Source: an uncultured Lachnospiraceae bacterium (GTDB lineage Bacteria > Bacillota > Clostridia > Lachnospirales > Lachnospiraceae). Taken from it: DNA of 64,000 bases. The stretch's first letter is position 1, and each line of letters begins with the position of its first letter. The stretch covers positions 43,337 to 107,336 of the forward strand of contig CAJTUZ010000012.1 in NCBI GenBank assembly GCA_910579735.1, read 5' to 3'. The position numbers and the translations under genes are program-made. Below are positions 43,201 to 51,126 of the stretch, piece after piece. The notes under the pieces are model-generated. The model made no database searches. It worked only from the letters and a program-made list of their open reading frames with translations, and was not told the origin of the DNA.

Positions 43201-44838
43201 CCGTGGATCGCAAAGACGAGACATTCCACGGCAGGCGTCAGTCTGATCTCACCGCCGCCGCATCATGATATTTATTCGATCGAAGATCTGGCACAGCTTA
43301 TTTATGATCTGAAAAATGCCAATAAGAGAGCAAGGATTTCCGTGAAACTTGTTTCGGAAGCCGGTGTCGGTACGGTAGCGGCCGGTGTGGCCAAAGCCGG
43401 CGCGCAGGTGGTTCTCGTATCCGGTTATGATGGCGGCACGGGCGCGGCGCCGAAAAGTTCCATTCACAATGCCGGACTGCCCTGGGAACTGGGGCTTGCC
43501 GAAACACACCAGACATTGATCCAGAACGGACTCAGGAACAAAGTACGGATCGAGACGGACGGTAAGTTAATGAGCGGCAGGGACGTGGCCATTGCGGCGA
43601 TCCTCGGTGCGGAAGAATTCGGTTTTGCCACGGCGCCGCTTGTTACCATGGGATGCGTGATGATGCGGGTCTGCAGCCTGGATACCTGCCCGGTCGGCGT
43701 GGCGACGCAGAATCCGGAACTGCGGAAACGTTTCAGGGGAAAACCCGAGTATGTGGAGAATTTCATGCGCTTTATCGCGCAGGAACTGCGGGAGTATATG
43801 GCGGCGCTTGGCGTGCGCAGCGTGGATGAACTGGTCGGCAGGACCGATCTGTTAAAAATGAAGAGCGGACTGCCGGAGAAACTGCAGAAGGTCGATTTAA
43901 GCCTGATCCTGGCCAATCCCTATGAGAAAAGCAAAGAAAAAGTGACCTTTGATCCCAAGCAGGTATATGATTTCGGACTGGAGAAAACATTGGATGAAAA
44001 GGTCCTGTTAAAACAGCTTGCCGGGGCGCTGGACAAAGGGAATAAAAGAAGTCTGGAAGTTGACGTTACCAATACCGACCGTGCATTCGGGACGATCCTG
44101 GGATCGGAGATCACCAGACGTTTCGGCGATGCCCTGCAGGAAGATACGTACCGGATCCTCTGCAGCGGTTCCGGCGGGCAGAGCTTCGGCGCCTTTATCC
44201 CGAAAGGACTGACTTTGGAGCTGGTGGGTGATTCCAATGATTATTTCGGCAAAGGACTTTCCGGCGGGAAACTGATCGTATATCCGCCGAAGGGTTCCAC
44301 GTTTAAGCAGGATGAGAACATCATTATCGGCAACGTGGCCCTTTACGGCGCTACATCCGGAAAGGCTTTCATTAACGGCGTGGCGGGAGAACGCTTCTGC
44401 GTCCGCAATTCAGGCGCGCTTGCCGTTGTGGAAGGCGTGGGAGATCATGGCTGCGAATATATGACGGGCGGCCGCGTAGCAGTGCTCGGAGTGACCGGCA
44501 AAAACTTTGCGGCCGGTATGAGCGGCGGAATCGCCTATGTGCTGGACGAAAACAATGATCTGTATACAAAAGTCAATAAAGAAATGGTTTCGTCCTATGA
44601 GATCACATCCAAGTATGATGTTTCGGAACTGAAACAGATGATCAAGGAACATGTCGCTTATACCAACTCTCTTAAGGGCAAGGAGATCCTCGATCATTTC
44701 GGAGAATATCTGCCGAAGTTTAAAAAGATCATTCCGCATGACTATGAAAGGATGCTCAAACTGATCGTGCAAATGGAAGAAAAAGGTCTCAGTGCAGAAC
44801 AGGCTCAGATCGAGGCCTTTTACGCGGATAAAAACTGA
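40294..44838 (+). CDS. gltB: glutamate synthase large subunit
   Basis: 1514 residues. The N-terminal glutaminase uses Cys23 (HDNCGIGACV) after a short propeptide that is removed in the family. The FMN and 2-oxoglutarate domain follows, with the 3Fe-4S cysteines in MGCVMMRVCSLDTCPVG near residues 1120-1135. The C-terminus is a right-handed beta-helix (GXXGXXXG repeats). It makes two glutamates from glutamine and 2-oxoglutarate, using electrons from the small subunit. AAGGAG precedes the ATG. The 240 bases to gltD contain a long hairpin element. Confidence 0.98.
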   Translation: MFDAKLTVPKAPLHRAEFEHDNCGIGACVNINGQRSRATVENALKIVENLEHRAGKDAEGKTGDGVGILTQIPHKFMIKVTKELGIQIGGEREYGVGSFFFPQDELQRNQAKKMFEIIAQKEGLEFLGWRAVPTNPSVLGHKAVECMPCIMQAFVKKPVGVAAGLDFDRKLYILRRTFEQSTDMTYVVSLSSRTIVYKGMFLVGQLRTFFRDLQDRDYESAIAIVHSRFSTNTNPSWERAHPNRFIVHNGEINTIRGNADKMLAREETMESEHLAGHLHKVLPAISASGSDSAMLDNTLEFLVMSGMPLPLAVMITIPEPWENNKTMSQKKKDFYQYYATMMEPWDGPASILFSDGDIMGAVLDRNGLRPSRYMITSDNMLILSSEVGVLDIDPTKIVIKERLHPGKMLLVDTVEGRVIDDDELKEKYASAQPYGEWLDNNMVALQELRIPNQRVEEFTCEERQRMQKAFGYTYEELKSGILPMARDGSEAIAAMGVDTPLPVLSKAHHPLFHYFKQLFAQVTNPPIDAIREEVVTSTTVYLGTDGNLLEEKPENCNMLKVHNPILTNTDLLKIKHMKTDGFKVDVVPITYYKNTSLEKAIERLFVEVDRAFRGGVNILILSDRGVDENRVAIPSLLAVSALQQHLVNTKKRTSVAIVLESAEPREVHHFATLLGYGASAINPYLAQESIKELIDNHMLNKDYYAAVNDYNDAILHGIIKIASKMGISTIQSYQGSKIFEAIGIDKDVINQYFTNTVCRVGGITLKDIEKEVDMLHSMAFDPLGLSTDLTLDNPGHHQMRSGADEHLYNPETIHLLQESTRRGDYEIFKQYTKAVNNESSIKTLRGLLDFNFAKKPVSIEEVEGVDSIVTRFKTGAMSYGSISKEAHETMAIAMNRLHGKSNSGEGGEDVERLTPGADGLNRCSAIKQVASGRFGVTSEYLNSAQEIQIKMAQGAKPGEGGHLPGGKVYPWIAKTRHSTAGVSLISPPPHHDIYSIEDLAQLIYDLKNANKRARISVKLVSEAGVGTVAAGVAKAGAQVVLVSGYDGGTGAAPKSSIHNAGLPWELGLAETHQTLIQNGLRNKVRIETDGKLMSGRDVAIAAILGAEEFGFATAPLVTMGCVMMRVCSLDTCPVGVATQNPELRKRFRGKPEYVENFMRFIAQELREYMAALGVRSVDELVGRTDLLKMKSGLPEKLQKVDLSLILANPYEKSKEKVTFDPKQVYDFGLEKTLDEKVLLKQLAGALDKGNKRSLEVDVTNTDRAFGTILGSEITRRFGDALQEDTYRILCSGSGGQSFGAFIPKGLTLELVGDSNDYFGKGLSGGKLIVYPPKGSTFKQDENIIIGNVALYGATSGKAFINGVAGERFCVRNSGALAVVEGVGDHGCEYMTGGRVAVLGVTGKNFAAGMSGGIAYVLDENNDLYTKVNKEMVSSYEITSKYDVSELKQMIKEHVAYTNSLKGKEILDHFGEYLPKFKKIIPHDYERMLKLIVQMEEKGLSAEQAQIEAFYADKN

Positions 44839-44850
44839 GATAAGAGGATA

Positions 44851-45041
44851 GACGATTGCGAAACGCCGTGGCGGGCAGAGAAAAAAGATTTCTGCTGAAG
44901 GGCCCTCTAAAAACGCCGGCACTTAGTGAAAGTGGCATTTTATGCCGCTTGAACTTAGTACCGCAGCGTTTTTAATGGAGCGGGAGCGCGCCTCGAAGCA
45001 GAAACTTTTTTCTCTGCCCGCCACGGCGTTTCGCAATCGTC
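44851..45041 (+). repeat. long-arm hairpin element, copy D, between gltB and gltD
   Basis: The longest perfect arms of the core-sharing copies: 36 bp (44851-44886 with 45006-45041). Inside are TTTCTGC/GCAGAAA, a helix AAAAACGC/GCGTTTTT, ACTTAGT/ACTTAGT-flanked pairing and the tip GGCAT/ATGCC. The core motifs GGGCCCTCTAA, TTAGTACCGC and GGAGCGGGAGCGCGCC are shared with the other copies. It ends 37 bases before gltD, inside what should be one operon. Confidence 0.9.
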
Positions 45042-45078
45042 AGGAGATAAGAGAAGATGGAAAGGAGCATGGTTTACA

Positions 45079-46569
45079 ATGGGAAAACCTACTGGATTTT
45101 TGGATTATGAGCGTAAAGTTTCGGCGGATGTGGATCCGAAACAGCGTATTAAAAATTTTAATGAGTTTCACGGGCATCTTTCCCTGGAAGAGCAGCAGCT
45201 TCAGGGAGCGCGCTGTATGGACTGCGGCGTTCCCTTCTGTCAGTCCGGCATGACATTATGCGGTATGACTTCGGGATGTCCTCTGCACAATCTTGTGCCG
45301 GAGTGGAACGACCTGGTCTATACGGGAAACTGGGAGCAGGCTTATAACCGCCTGCATAAGACCAATAATTTCCCGGAGTTTACGGCGAGGGTCTGTCCGG
45401 CGCTGTGCGAGGCGGCCTGCACCTGTAATCTGACGGGGGACCCGGTAGCGACGAGGGAAAACGAATATGCGATCATTGAGAACGCATATGAGAAGGGCTA
45501 TGCGGCAGCCAGACCGCCCAAAACAAGGACGGGGAAAACGGTGGCGGTCGTAGGAAGCGGCCCGGCCGGCCTTACCGTGGCGGATCAGCTGAATAAAAGA
45601 GGACACCTTGTAACGGTTTTTGAACGTTCCGACAGGATAGGCGGACTTCTGATGTATGGCATCCCGAACATGAAACTGGACAAAAAGGTGGTGGAGCGGA
45701 AGATCAAAGTGATGGAAGAAGAAGGGATCAGGTTCGTACCCAATGCCGATATCGGAAAGAATGTAAAAGCGGATATGCTGTTAAAGGAGTTTGACCGCGT
45801 CGTACTCGCCTGCGGCAGCGCCGATCCAAGAGATATAAACGTACCGGGACGGGATGCGGATGGTATCTATTTTGCGGTGGATTTCCTTGGCAGGAATACG
45901 AAAAGCCTTCTGGATTCCGGCTTTAAGGACAAAAAGTATGTGGATACGAAAGACAGGCATGTTATCATCATCGGCGGCGGAGATACCGGAAACGACTGTG
46001 TGGCGACGGCCATCCGCCACGGCGCCGGATCCGTGACACAGATCGAGATGATGCCGAAAGCGCCCGATGAGCGTGCACAGAACAATCCCTGGCCGGAGTG
46101 GCCGAAAATCTGTAAGACGGATTACGGACAGGAGGAAGCGGCCGCCGTATACGGACATGATCCCCGTATTTATGAATCCACGGTGAAGGAATTTATCAAA
46201 GATAAAAGCGGTAAGTTAAAAGGAGTCAAAACAGTACGGTTAGTCTGGGAAAAAGACGCCTCCGGACGGATGATCAACAAAGAAGCGGCCGGCTCGGAAA
46301 AGGTTCTGGATGCCGATATCGTACTGATCGCCGCCGGTTTTCTGGGAGCGCAGAAGTATGTAACGGATGCTTTTCAAGTAGAGGTCGATCAAAGGGCGAA
46401 TGTAAAGACTGCGTCCGGTTCGTTTCAGACGAGCGTGGAAAATGTTTTTACCGCAGGCGATATGCATACGGGCCAGTCTCTGGTCGTAAAAGCGATCCGA
46501 CAGGGCAGAGAGTGCGCAAGAGAAGTAGACGGGAGCCTGATGGGGTATACGAATCTGTATATCCAATGA
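45079..46569 (+). CDS. gltD: glutamate synthase small subunit
   Basis: 496 residues. The N-terminal domain holds cysteines for 4Fe-4S clusters (CMDCGVPFCQSG, then SGCPLHNLVP and CPALCEAACTC). The FAD site is VAVVGSGPAGLTVADQL and the NADPH site is VIIIGGGDTGNDCVAT. It passes electrons from NADPH through FAD to the large subunit. The best start is ATG 45079, with AAAGGAG 13 bases upstream. The length is normal. Confidence 0.97.
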   Translation: MGKPTGFLDYERKVSADVDPKQRIKNFNEFHGHLSLEEQQLQGARCMDCGVPFCQSGMTLCGMTSGCPLHNLVPEWNDLVYTGNWEQAYNRLHKTNNFPEFTARVCPALCEAACTCNLTGDPVATRENEYAIIENAYEKGYAAARPPKTRTGKTVAVVGSGPAGLTVADQLNKRGHLVTVFERSDRIGGLLMYGIPNMKLDKKVVERKIKVMEEEGIRFVPNADIGKNVKADMLLKEFDRVVLACGSADPRDINVPGRDADGIYFAVDFLGRNTKSLLDSGFKDKKYVDTKDRHVIIIGGGDTGNDCVATAIRHGAGSVTQIEMMPKAPDERAQNNPWPEWPKICKTDYGQEEAAAVYGHDPRIYESTVKEFIKDKSGKLKGVKTVRLVWEKDASGRMINKEAAGSEKVLDADIVLIAAGFLGAQKYVTDAFQVEVDQRANVKTASGSFQTSVENVFTAGDMHTGQSLVVKAIRQGRECAREVDGSLMGYTNLYIQ

Positions 46570-46600
46570 ATAACGTGTGTAATGTTTTGAACTTTTTGCC

Positions 46601-46644
46601 GTCAATAAAAACCCTGTAACTGTTATGTGACAGCTACAGGGTTT
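46601..46644. terminator. terminator between gltD and the chemoreceptor
   Basis: AAACCCTGTAACTG (46609-46622) pairs with CAGCTACAGGGTTT (46631-46644) with one mismatch. On the minus strand TTTTATT follows, giving a good terminator for the chemoreceptor gene. On the plus strand the U-tract is poor. Confidence 0.8.
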
Positions 46645-46665
46645 GAAGACGACAAGACGTCTGTT

Positions 46666-48639
46666 TTATGAAGTGGCGAGCGTGAACTGATTCACCAGCT
46701 GTTTAAGGCCTGCCGCTTCGGCGGAAAGCTGTTCGCTGGCTGCCGCACCTTCTTCGGCTGTTGCACTGTTGTTCTGTACGACAAGCGATATCTGATTGAT
46801 TCCTTCGGATACCTGCCAGACGGCATCTGACTGTTCATTGGATACGGAGGCAATGCCGTCGATAGAATCGACTACGGTCTGGATGCTGTTAACAACATTT
46901 AACAGGATATCCGCCGTATTCCTTGCAATTTCTGTACCGGTATGTACTGCGTTTGTGGAATGTTCGATCAGTTCCGATGTATTTTGTGCGGCCTGTGCGG
47001 ATTTACCTGCCAGACTGCGGACTTCTTCCGCGACAACGGCAAATCCTTTGCCGGCGCTGCCGGCCCGGGCAGCTTCTACTGCGGCATTCAGAGCCAGAAT
47101 ATTTGTCTGGAATGCAATATCGTCTATCGTTTTCAGTATTTTTTCAATTTCATTGGAGCTGGTCTGGATTTCATGCATAGCCTCCACAAGATGCTGCATT
47201 TTCTGATTACATAGTGATACTTCCTGACCTGTCTGGTGGGTCTGGCTGCGGACGTTTAATGCGCCGGCAGCCGTGTCTTTCGCCTGTTCGGAGATCTCCG
47301 TGATCCGTTCCGCGAGTTCCTGCACGGAACTTGCCTGTTCTGAAGTTCCCTGACTGAGCGTCTGGGCGCTTGCGGATAACTGGTCGCTGGCGGCGGATAC
47401 TTGTTCTGCGGAATGATTGACCTGCCGCATGGCGTCGCTTAACGATACTTTCATATGCCGCATGGAAAGCAGGATCTCACGGAAACTGCCGACATAGACA
47501 TCTTCATGCTGTGTATGTACATCCAGATTCTGATTGGCCAGTTCGGTCAACAGATGTTGGATATCTTTGATAACGGTACTCAGACCCTCGACAAGAGATG
47601 CCGTGGAATTTGCGAGCATACCGGTTTCGTCTTTGCTTTTTATCTTCGGCATCGGGGTTTCCAGATCGCCTTCCACAAGCAGTTTCATCCGTTTGGCACA
47701 GGCTTTCATCGGTTTACTGATACTGCCGGCCAGAATCAGGGCTACTATAATGGAAATAATTATGGAGATGATGATTACCGCGATATTAATGACCATAGCG
47801 TCGCGCGTAGCGGTCAGATAATTCAGCTGCGGTGCGGTAACGGCAAGGCTCCATCCGTCCGTATCATTGACGGGAGCATAAGCGGCGAACATTTTGTCTT
47901 CTCCGTTTTCATAGCTGCCGAATCCGACTGCGCCCTGGCGCATGTTGGCATGAATGGCGGCCAGTTCGCCCAGCGACGGATCGCTTTGCGCTTCAGCCTC
48001 AATATTTTGAACGGTAATCGTATCGAGGGTAATATCGGCAATCGTATCGCCGGATTTATTGATCATATAGGCCCTGCTGTTTTCGCCAATCTGGATAGCG
48101 GATACGATATCGTTTAGAAAGGTTTCGTGCGGTACAAAATAGACAACGCCTGCAATGGAAGATCCGTAAATACCATCAGTATAAAGAGGCGCTGCAACCA
48201 TAATGGACAGTTCTCCGGTGATCTTACTGATCAACGGCTCCGACACATAAATATTGCCCTGCATGGCCTGCATGACGTATTCGCGGTCGGAATAATCTTT
48301 GCCGTCAAAGATACTGATGCCGTCCAGGCCGATGATATTGCCGCGCTGGAAATTGTGCATGTTGGCACGTTCATTGATAATGGCCTGTTTTTCTTCGGTT
48401 GATACAATGGGATCCGTTAGCTGCGGAATGCAGCCTGCGTCCATGACGGCGTTTTTGTAGGCCATTAATTCCTGCTCTACGCGTCCTGCCGCTAAAACGG
48501 CGGTTTGGCTCATCATATGTTCTACCGTAGTCATAGTGCTGTTGTAATTGGGTATGATGCTGGAGATTCCAGAAGACACCAGTCCTATCAGAACGGTTAG
48601 AATGAGACATAAAGTGATTTTGGTTCTAATGCTTTTCAT
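46666..48639 (-). CDS. methyl-accepting chemotaxis protein with dCache-like sensor
   Basis: 657 residues. A first membrane segment (about 8-28) is followed by an extracellular region of about 250 residues with dCache-type features (DGKDYSDREYVMQAM, GVVYFVPHETFLNDI). A second membrane segment (about 280-305), a HAMP linker, and a signalling domain follow, with the hairpin tip QTNILALNAAVEAARAGSAGKGFAVVAEEVRSLA (in parts: ILALNAAVEAARAG, GFAVVAEEVRSLAG). It senses a small ligand outside the cell and signals to CheA. GGGGGA precedes the ATG. Confidence 0.95.
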   Translation of the reverse strand: MKSIRTKITLCLILTVLIGLVSSGISSIIPNYNSTMTTVEHMMSQTAVLAAGRVEQELMAYKNAVMDAGCIPQLTDPIVSTEEKQAIINERANMHNFQRGNIIGLDGISIFDGKDYSDREYVMQAMQGNIYVSEPLISKITGELSIMVAAPLYTDGIYGSSIAGVVYFVPHETFLNDIVSAIQIGENSRAYMINKSGDTIADITLDTITVQNIEAEAQSDPSLGELAAIHANMRQGAVGFGSYENGEDKMFAAYAPVNDTDGWSLAVTAPQLNYLTATRDAMVINIAVIIISIIISIIVALILAGSISKPMKACAKRMKLLVEGDLETPMPKIKSKDETGMLANSTASLVEGLSTVIKDIQHLLTELANQNLDVHTQHEDVYVGSFREILLSMRHMKVSLSDAMRQVNHSAEQVSAASDQLSASAQTLSQGTSEQASSVQELAERITEISEQAKDTAAGALNVRSQTHQTGQEVSLCNQKMQHLVEAMHEIQTSSNEIEKILKTIDDIAFQTNILALNAAVEAARAGSAGKGFAVVAEEVRSLAGKSAQAAQNTSELIEHSTNAVHTGTEIARNTADILLNVVNSIQTVVDSIDGIASVSNEQSDAVWQVSEGINQISLVVQNNSATAEEGAAASEQLSAEAAGLKQLVNQFTLATS

Positions 48640-48745
48640 TTTATCGTTCCCCCTGTTTTGCTCAGATATTTTCGTGATAATATCCGGCCCTTTTTTATCA
48701 TTATGGCCGGCTGTAAGCCTGCAGCCGCATAATGATTCCCTAATA

Positions 48746-48775
48746 ATTATAGTAGGCAGGGTTTATCCTTGTCAA
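48746..48775 (-). promoter_or_regulatory. promoter of the chemoreceptor gene
   Basis: On the minus strand TTGACA (plus 48770-48775) and TATAAT (plus 48746-48751) are 18 bases apart, about 107 bases before the start. This is a housekeeping-type promoter rather than a sigma-D type. Confidence 0.8.
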
Positions 48776-48802
48776 CCATATCACACGCTTTGAACAGACA
48801 TG

Positions 48803-48836
48803 AGGGCAAAGAAATCTGATCGGATTTCTTTGCCCT
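48803..48836. terminator. 14-bp perfect hairpin after asnA
   Basis: AGGGCAAAGAAATC (48803-48816) is exactly complementary to GATTTCTTTGCCCT (48823-48836). It lies just past the asnA stop on the minus strand. There is no clear U-tract on that strand, so it may stabilise the mRNA end as much as terminate. Confidence 0.6.
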
Positions 48837-48843
48837 GTTTGTT

Positions 48844-49854
48844 CTATAATAATTCGATTCCGTTTTCTGCGGCCGCCTGCATAACTTCTGCGGGCCATAA
48901 TGAAGACTGCACTTCTCCGATGTGCGCTTTTCGCAGGAAAAACATACAGATACGTGACTGTCCGATGCCGCCGCCGACCGTGAGCGGTACTTTATCTTCC
49001 AGGATCGCTTTCTGGAACGGCAGATCGGCTCTTTCGGGGCAGCCGGCCTTGTCAAGCTGGCTGAGTAAAGAGTCCTTATCGACGCGGATGCCCATTGAGG
49101 AAAGCTCCAGGGCGATGTCAAGTACCGGGTAATAAACGACAATATCCGCATTTAACGTCCAGTCGTCGTAATCCGGGGCTCTTCCGTCGTGCTTTTCTCC
49201 GGATCTTAGAAGGTCACCGATCTGCATGATGCAGACAGCGCCTTTTTCTTTTGAAATCCTGTATTCCCGTTCTTTCGGGGAAATATCAGGAAACATGTCT
49301 TCCAGTTCCTGTGTGGTGATAAAGAAAATATCATGCGGCAGGATCTCTTCTATGTAATCGTAGCGGATTGCCATATATTTTTCCGTTTTGCGCAGGACTT
49401 TATAGACTGTGCGCACCGTTTCTTTCAGGAAATCGATGGTACGTTCTTCTTTCGAGATGATCTTTTCCCAGTCCCATTGATCGACATAAATGGAATGAAT
49501 GTTATCGGTCTGTTCGTCGCGGCGGATGGCGCTCATATCCGTATAGAGCCCCTCACCATAGGAAAAACCGTATTTATGCAGGGCAAAACGTTTCCATTTC
49601 GCAAGCGAATGAACGATCTCGGCCTGTGCGTCATTCTGCTCTTTGATGCCGAAAACGACCGGACGTTCCACACCGTTTAAGTTGTCATTTAAACCCGAAG
49701 ACGGTTCTACGAACAAAGGCGCCGAGACGCGAAGCAGATGCAGACGCTCCGCAAGCAGATTCTGAAAGAAATCCTTGACTGTCTTGATACCGATCTGCGT
49801 ATCGTGCAGATTCAGGGCAGAACGGTAATTTGGGGGGATAAGTAAGTGATCCAT
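48844..49854 (-). CDS. asnA: aspartate-ammonia ligase (asparagine synthetase A)
   Basis: 336 residues. It makes asparagine from aspartate, ammonia and ATP, and is related to class II aminoacyl-tRNA synthetases. Motifs: RVSAPLFVEPSSGLNDNLNG near the start (in part: SAPLFVEPSSGLND), FGIKEQNDAQAEIVHSLAKWKR, IYVDQWDWEK, and LTVGGGIGQSRICMFF near the end. ATG 49854, with AGAGG upstream, gives the usual length. A more distant in-frame start would read through the hairpin relic at 49893-49932. Confidence 0.97.
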   Translation of the reverse strand: MDHLLIPPNYRSALNLHDTQIGIKTVKDFFQNLLAERLHLLRVSAPLFVEPSSGLNDNLNGVERPVVFGIKEQNDAQAEIVHSLAKWKRFALHKYGFSYGEGLYTDMSAIRRDEQTDNIHSIYVDQWDWEKIISKEERTIDFLKETVRTVYKVLRKTEKYMAIRYDYIEEILPHDIFFITTQELEDMFPDISPKEREYRISKEKGAVCIMQIGDLLRSGEKHDGRAPDYDDWTLNADIVVYYPVLDIALELSSMGIRVDKDSLLSQLDKAGCPERADLPFQKAILEDKVPLTVGGGIGQSRICMFFLRKAHIGEVQSSLWPAEVMQAAAENGIELL

Positions 49855-49892
49855 GTTAAACCTCTTTTCTTCTTTATAATAACGGGATGACT

Positions 49893-49932
49893 GCGAAACT
49901 CTGAGGCAGGCCGGCAAGTGAAAAAGTTTCGC
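49893..49932 (-). repeat. long-arm hairpin element, relic E
   Basis: Read on the minus strand this stretch begins GCGAAACTTTTTCACTTGCC and continues to AGTTTCGC, matching the right-hand end of copies C and D (GCAGAAACTTTTTTCTCTGC and TTTCGCAATCGTC). The core is gone. The ends, GCGAAACT (49893-49900) and AGTTTCGC (49925-49932), still pair. It lies in the asnA leader. Confidence 0.55.
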
Positions 49933-49955
49933 AATCGCCTGCTTTTCATAAACAG

Positions 49956-49964
49956 AGTATACCA
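49956..49964 (-). promoter_or_regulatory. asnA promoter (extended -10)
   Basis: On the minus strand the sequence reads TGGTATACT (plus 49956-49964), an extended -10 element about 100 bases before asnA. It is divergent from the LacI promoter. No clear -35 is seen. Confidence 0.5.
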
Positions 49965-49996
49965 AATTTTTTCATGAATTACTACACTCTATTTAG

Positions 49997-50025
49997 TTGA
50001 CAAACGGAAGAATCGGGTGTATAGT
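49997..50025 (+). promoter_or_regulatory. promoter of the maltodextrin operon
   Basis: TTGACA (49997-50002) and TATAGT (50020-50025), 17-base spacer. It is followed at once by two LacI-type operators. Confidence 0.88.
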
Positions 50026-50030
50026 ATATT

Positions 50031-50058
50031 ATATAAATGCAAACGTTTGCATTTATAT
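50031..50058. promoter_or_regulatory. LacI-family operator 1 (28-base perfect palindrome)
   Basis: A perfect palindrome centred on CG at 50044-50045, with the core ATGCAAACGTTTGCAT. It covers the transcription start, so a bound repressor would block initiation. Confidence 0.85.
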
Positions 50059-50070
50059 TTTTCAAAGATC

Positions 50071-50086
50071 GTGCAAACGTTTGCAC
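50071..50086. promoter_or_regulatory. LacI-family operator 2 (GTGCAAACGTTTGCAC)
   Basis: A 16-base perfect palindrome with the same core as operator 1. The centres are 34 bases apart, about three helical turns. Together they suggest cooperative self-repression by the LacI protein encoded directly downstream. Confidence 0.85.
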
Positions 50087-50103
50087 ATAAGGGGGGGGAC
50101 AGC

Positions 50104-51120
50104 ATGGCAGCTACAATTAAGGATATTGCCAAAAAGGTGGGAGTCAATCCTTCTACCGTGTCGAGAGTGATCAACGGTACTGCCGCCATATCGGAAGAAA
50201 CAAAGAAAAAAATTACGGAGGCTATGAAGGAGCTGGATTATCATCCGAACATTCAGGCAAGGAGTCTGGTAAACGGAAATACCTTTACAATAGGACTTGT
50301 CATGGATGCAGGCAATAGCGACGCTTATGCCAATACGTTCTTTATTCAGTCCGTTACCGCGATCGAAGAGGTGTCACAGCGTCTGGGATACAATCTGCTG
50401 ATCGCCAACCATACGGAGGCCGAAACGGGGAATGCCGTTAAAAATCTGGTCCTGGAGCATAAAATAGATGGCATCATTTTGCCGGTATCCGGGATTACGC
50501 AGGATTTGGTCGGCCTTTTAAGAGCAAATCATTTTCCGTTTGTCGTTATGGGGGAACCGGATGAGTCCTATACCGGACACAACTGGGTAGATATGGACAA
50601 CGAAGAGGGGGGATGTCTGGCCGTAAGGCATCTGCTGCAGAATGGTTACCGGCATCCGGTCCTGTTTGTGGAAAACAAAGGGACTCTCTTTGAGCAGAAA
50701 AGGACGTTCGGATTCAAAAGGGAACTGCGTGAAAACGGAATAACGCCCATGAAAGACGACCTGATAGAATGCGGCGCCGGACAAACGCAGATTGCGGATA
50801 AAACAAAAGAACTGTTAAAAAAATGTCCGCAGGCTGACAGTATCATCTGCCCCAATAATATCGTAGCATATCATGTGCTGCAGGAACTGAAACGGAATCA
50901 GATCAGGGTGCCGGAACAAATGGGTATCATTACGTTTGATAATTATCCATTGGCAGAATACCTTGATCCGCCGCTTTCCGTTGTAGATATTGACACGTAT
51001 CTGCTGGGAGAGCGTGCCGCAAGCACATTATTCGATATGATAAAACAACCGGAAGGAAAGGAGGAAGCCGCTTTAATCAAAACGAGCATCATAGCAAGAA
51101 AATCTACGAAGAAGAGGTGA
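50104..51120 (+). CDS. LacI family regulator of the maltodextrin operon
   Basis: 338 residues. Headpiece: TIKDIAKKVGVNPSTVSRVIN, hinge NIQARSLV, and a sugar-binding domain (FTIGLVMDAGNSDAYANTFF in part: IGLVMDAGNSD; ITFDNYPLAEYLDPPLS near the end). ATG 50104 follows a G-rich site (GGGGGGGG); an in-frame ATG at 50017 falls inside the promoter and cannot be used. Two operators upstream imply autoregulation. The inducer is probably a maltodextrin, inferred from the operon. Confidence 0.94.
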   Translation: MAATIKDIAKKVGVNPSTVSRVINGTAAISEETKKKITEAMKELDYHPNIQARSLVNGNTFTIGLVMDAGNSDAYANTFFIQSVTAIEEVSQRLGYNLLIANHTEAETGNAVKNLVLEHKIDGIILPVSGITQDLVGLLRANHFPFVVMGEPDESYTGHNWVDMDNEEGGCLAVRHLLQNGYRHPVLFVENKGTLFEQKRTFGFKRELRENGITPMKDDLIECGAGQTQIADKTKELLKKCPQADSIICPNNIVAYHVLQELKRNQIRVPEQMGIITFDNYPLAEYLDPPLSVVDIDTYLLGERAASTLFDMIKQPEGKEEAALIKTSIIARKSTKKR

Positions 51121-51126
51121 TAACAT

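Noticed and set aside
11566..45041. Reading the long hairpins as ordinary intrinsic terminators
   Set aside because: Arms of 27-36 bp, a conserved branched core and the lack of a following U-tract are not terminator features, and some copies lie before or between co-directional genes.
47455..48117. A 220-codon plus-strand frame inside the chemoreceptor gene
   Set aside because: It is antisense to the conserved HAMP and sensor region and has no recognisable domain.
11492..49946. CRISPR or tandem-repeat array formed by the repeated elements
   Set aside because: Copies are single, several kilobases apart, in both orientations, and without spacers or cas genes.
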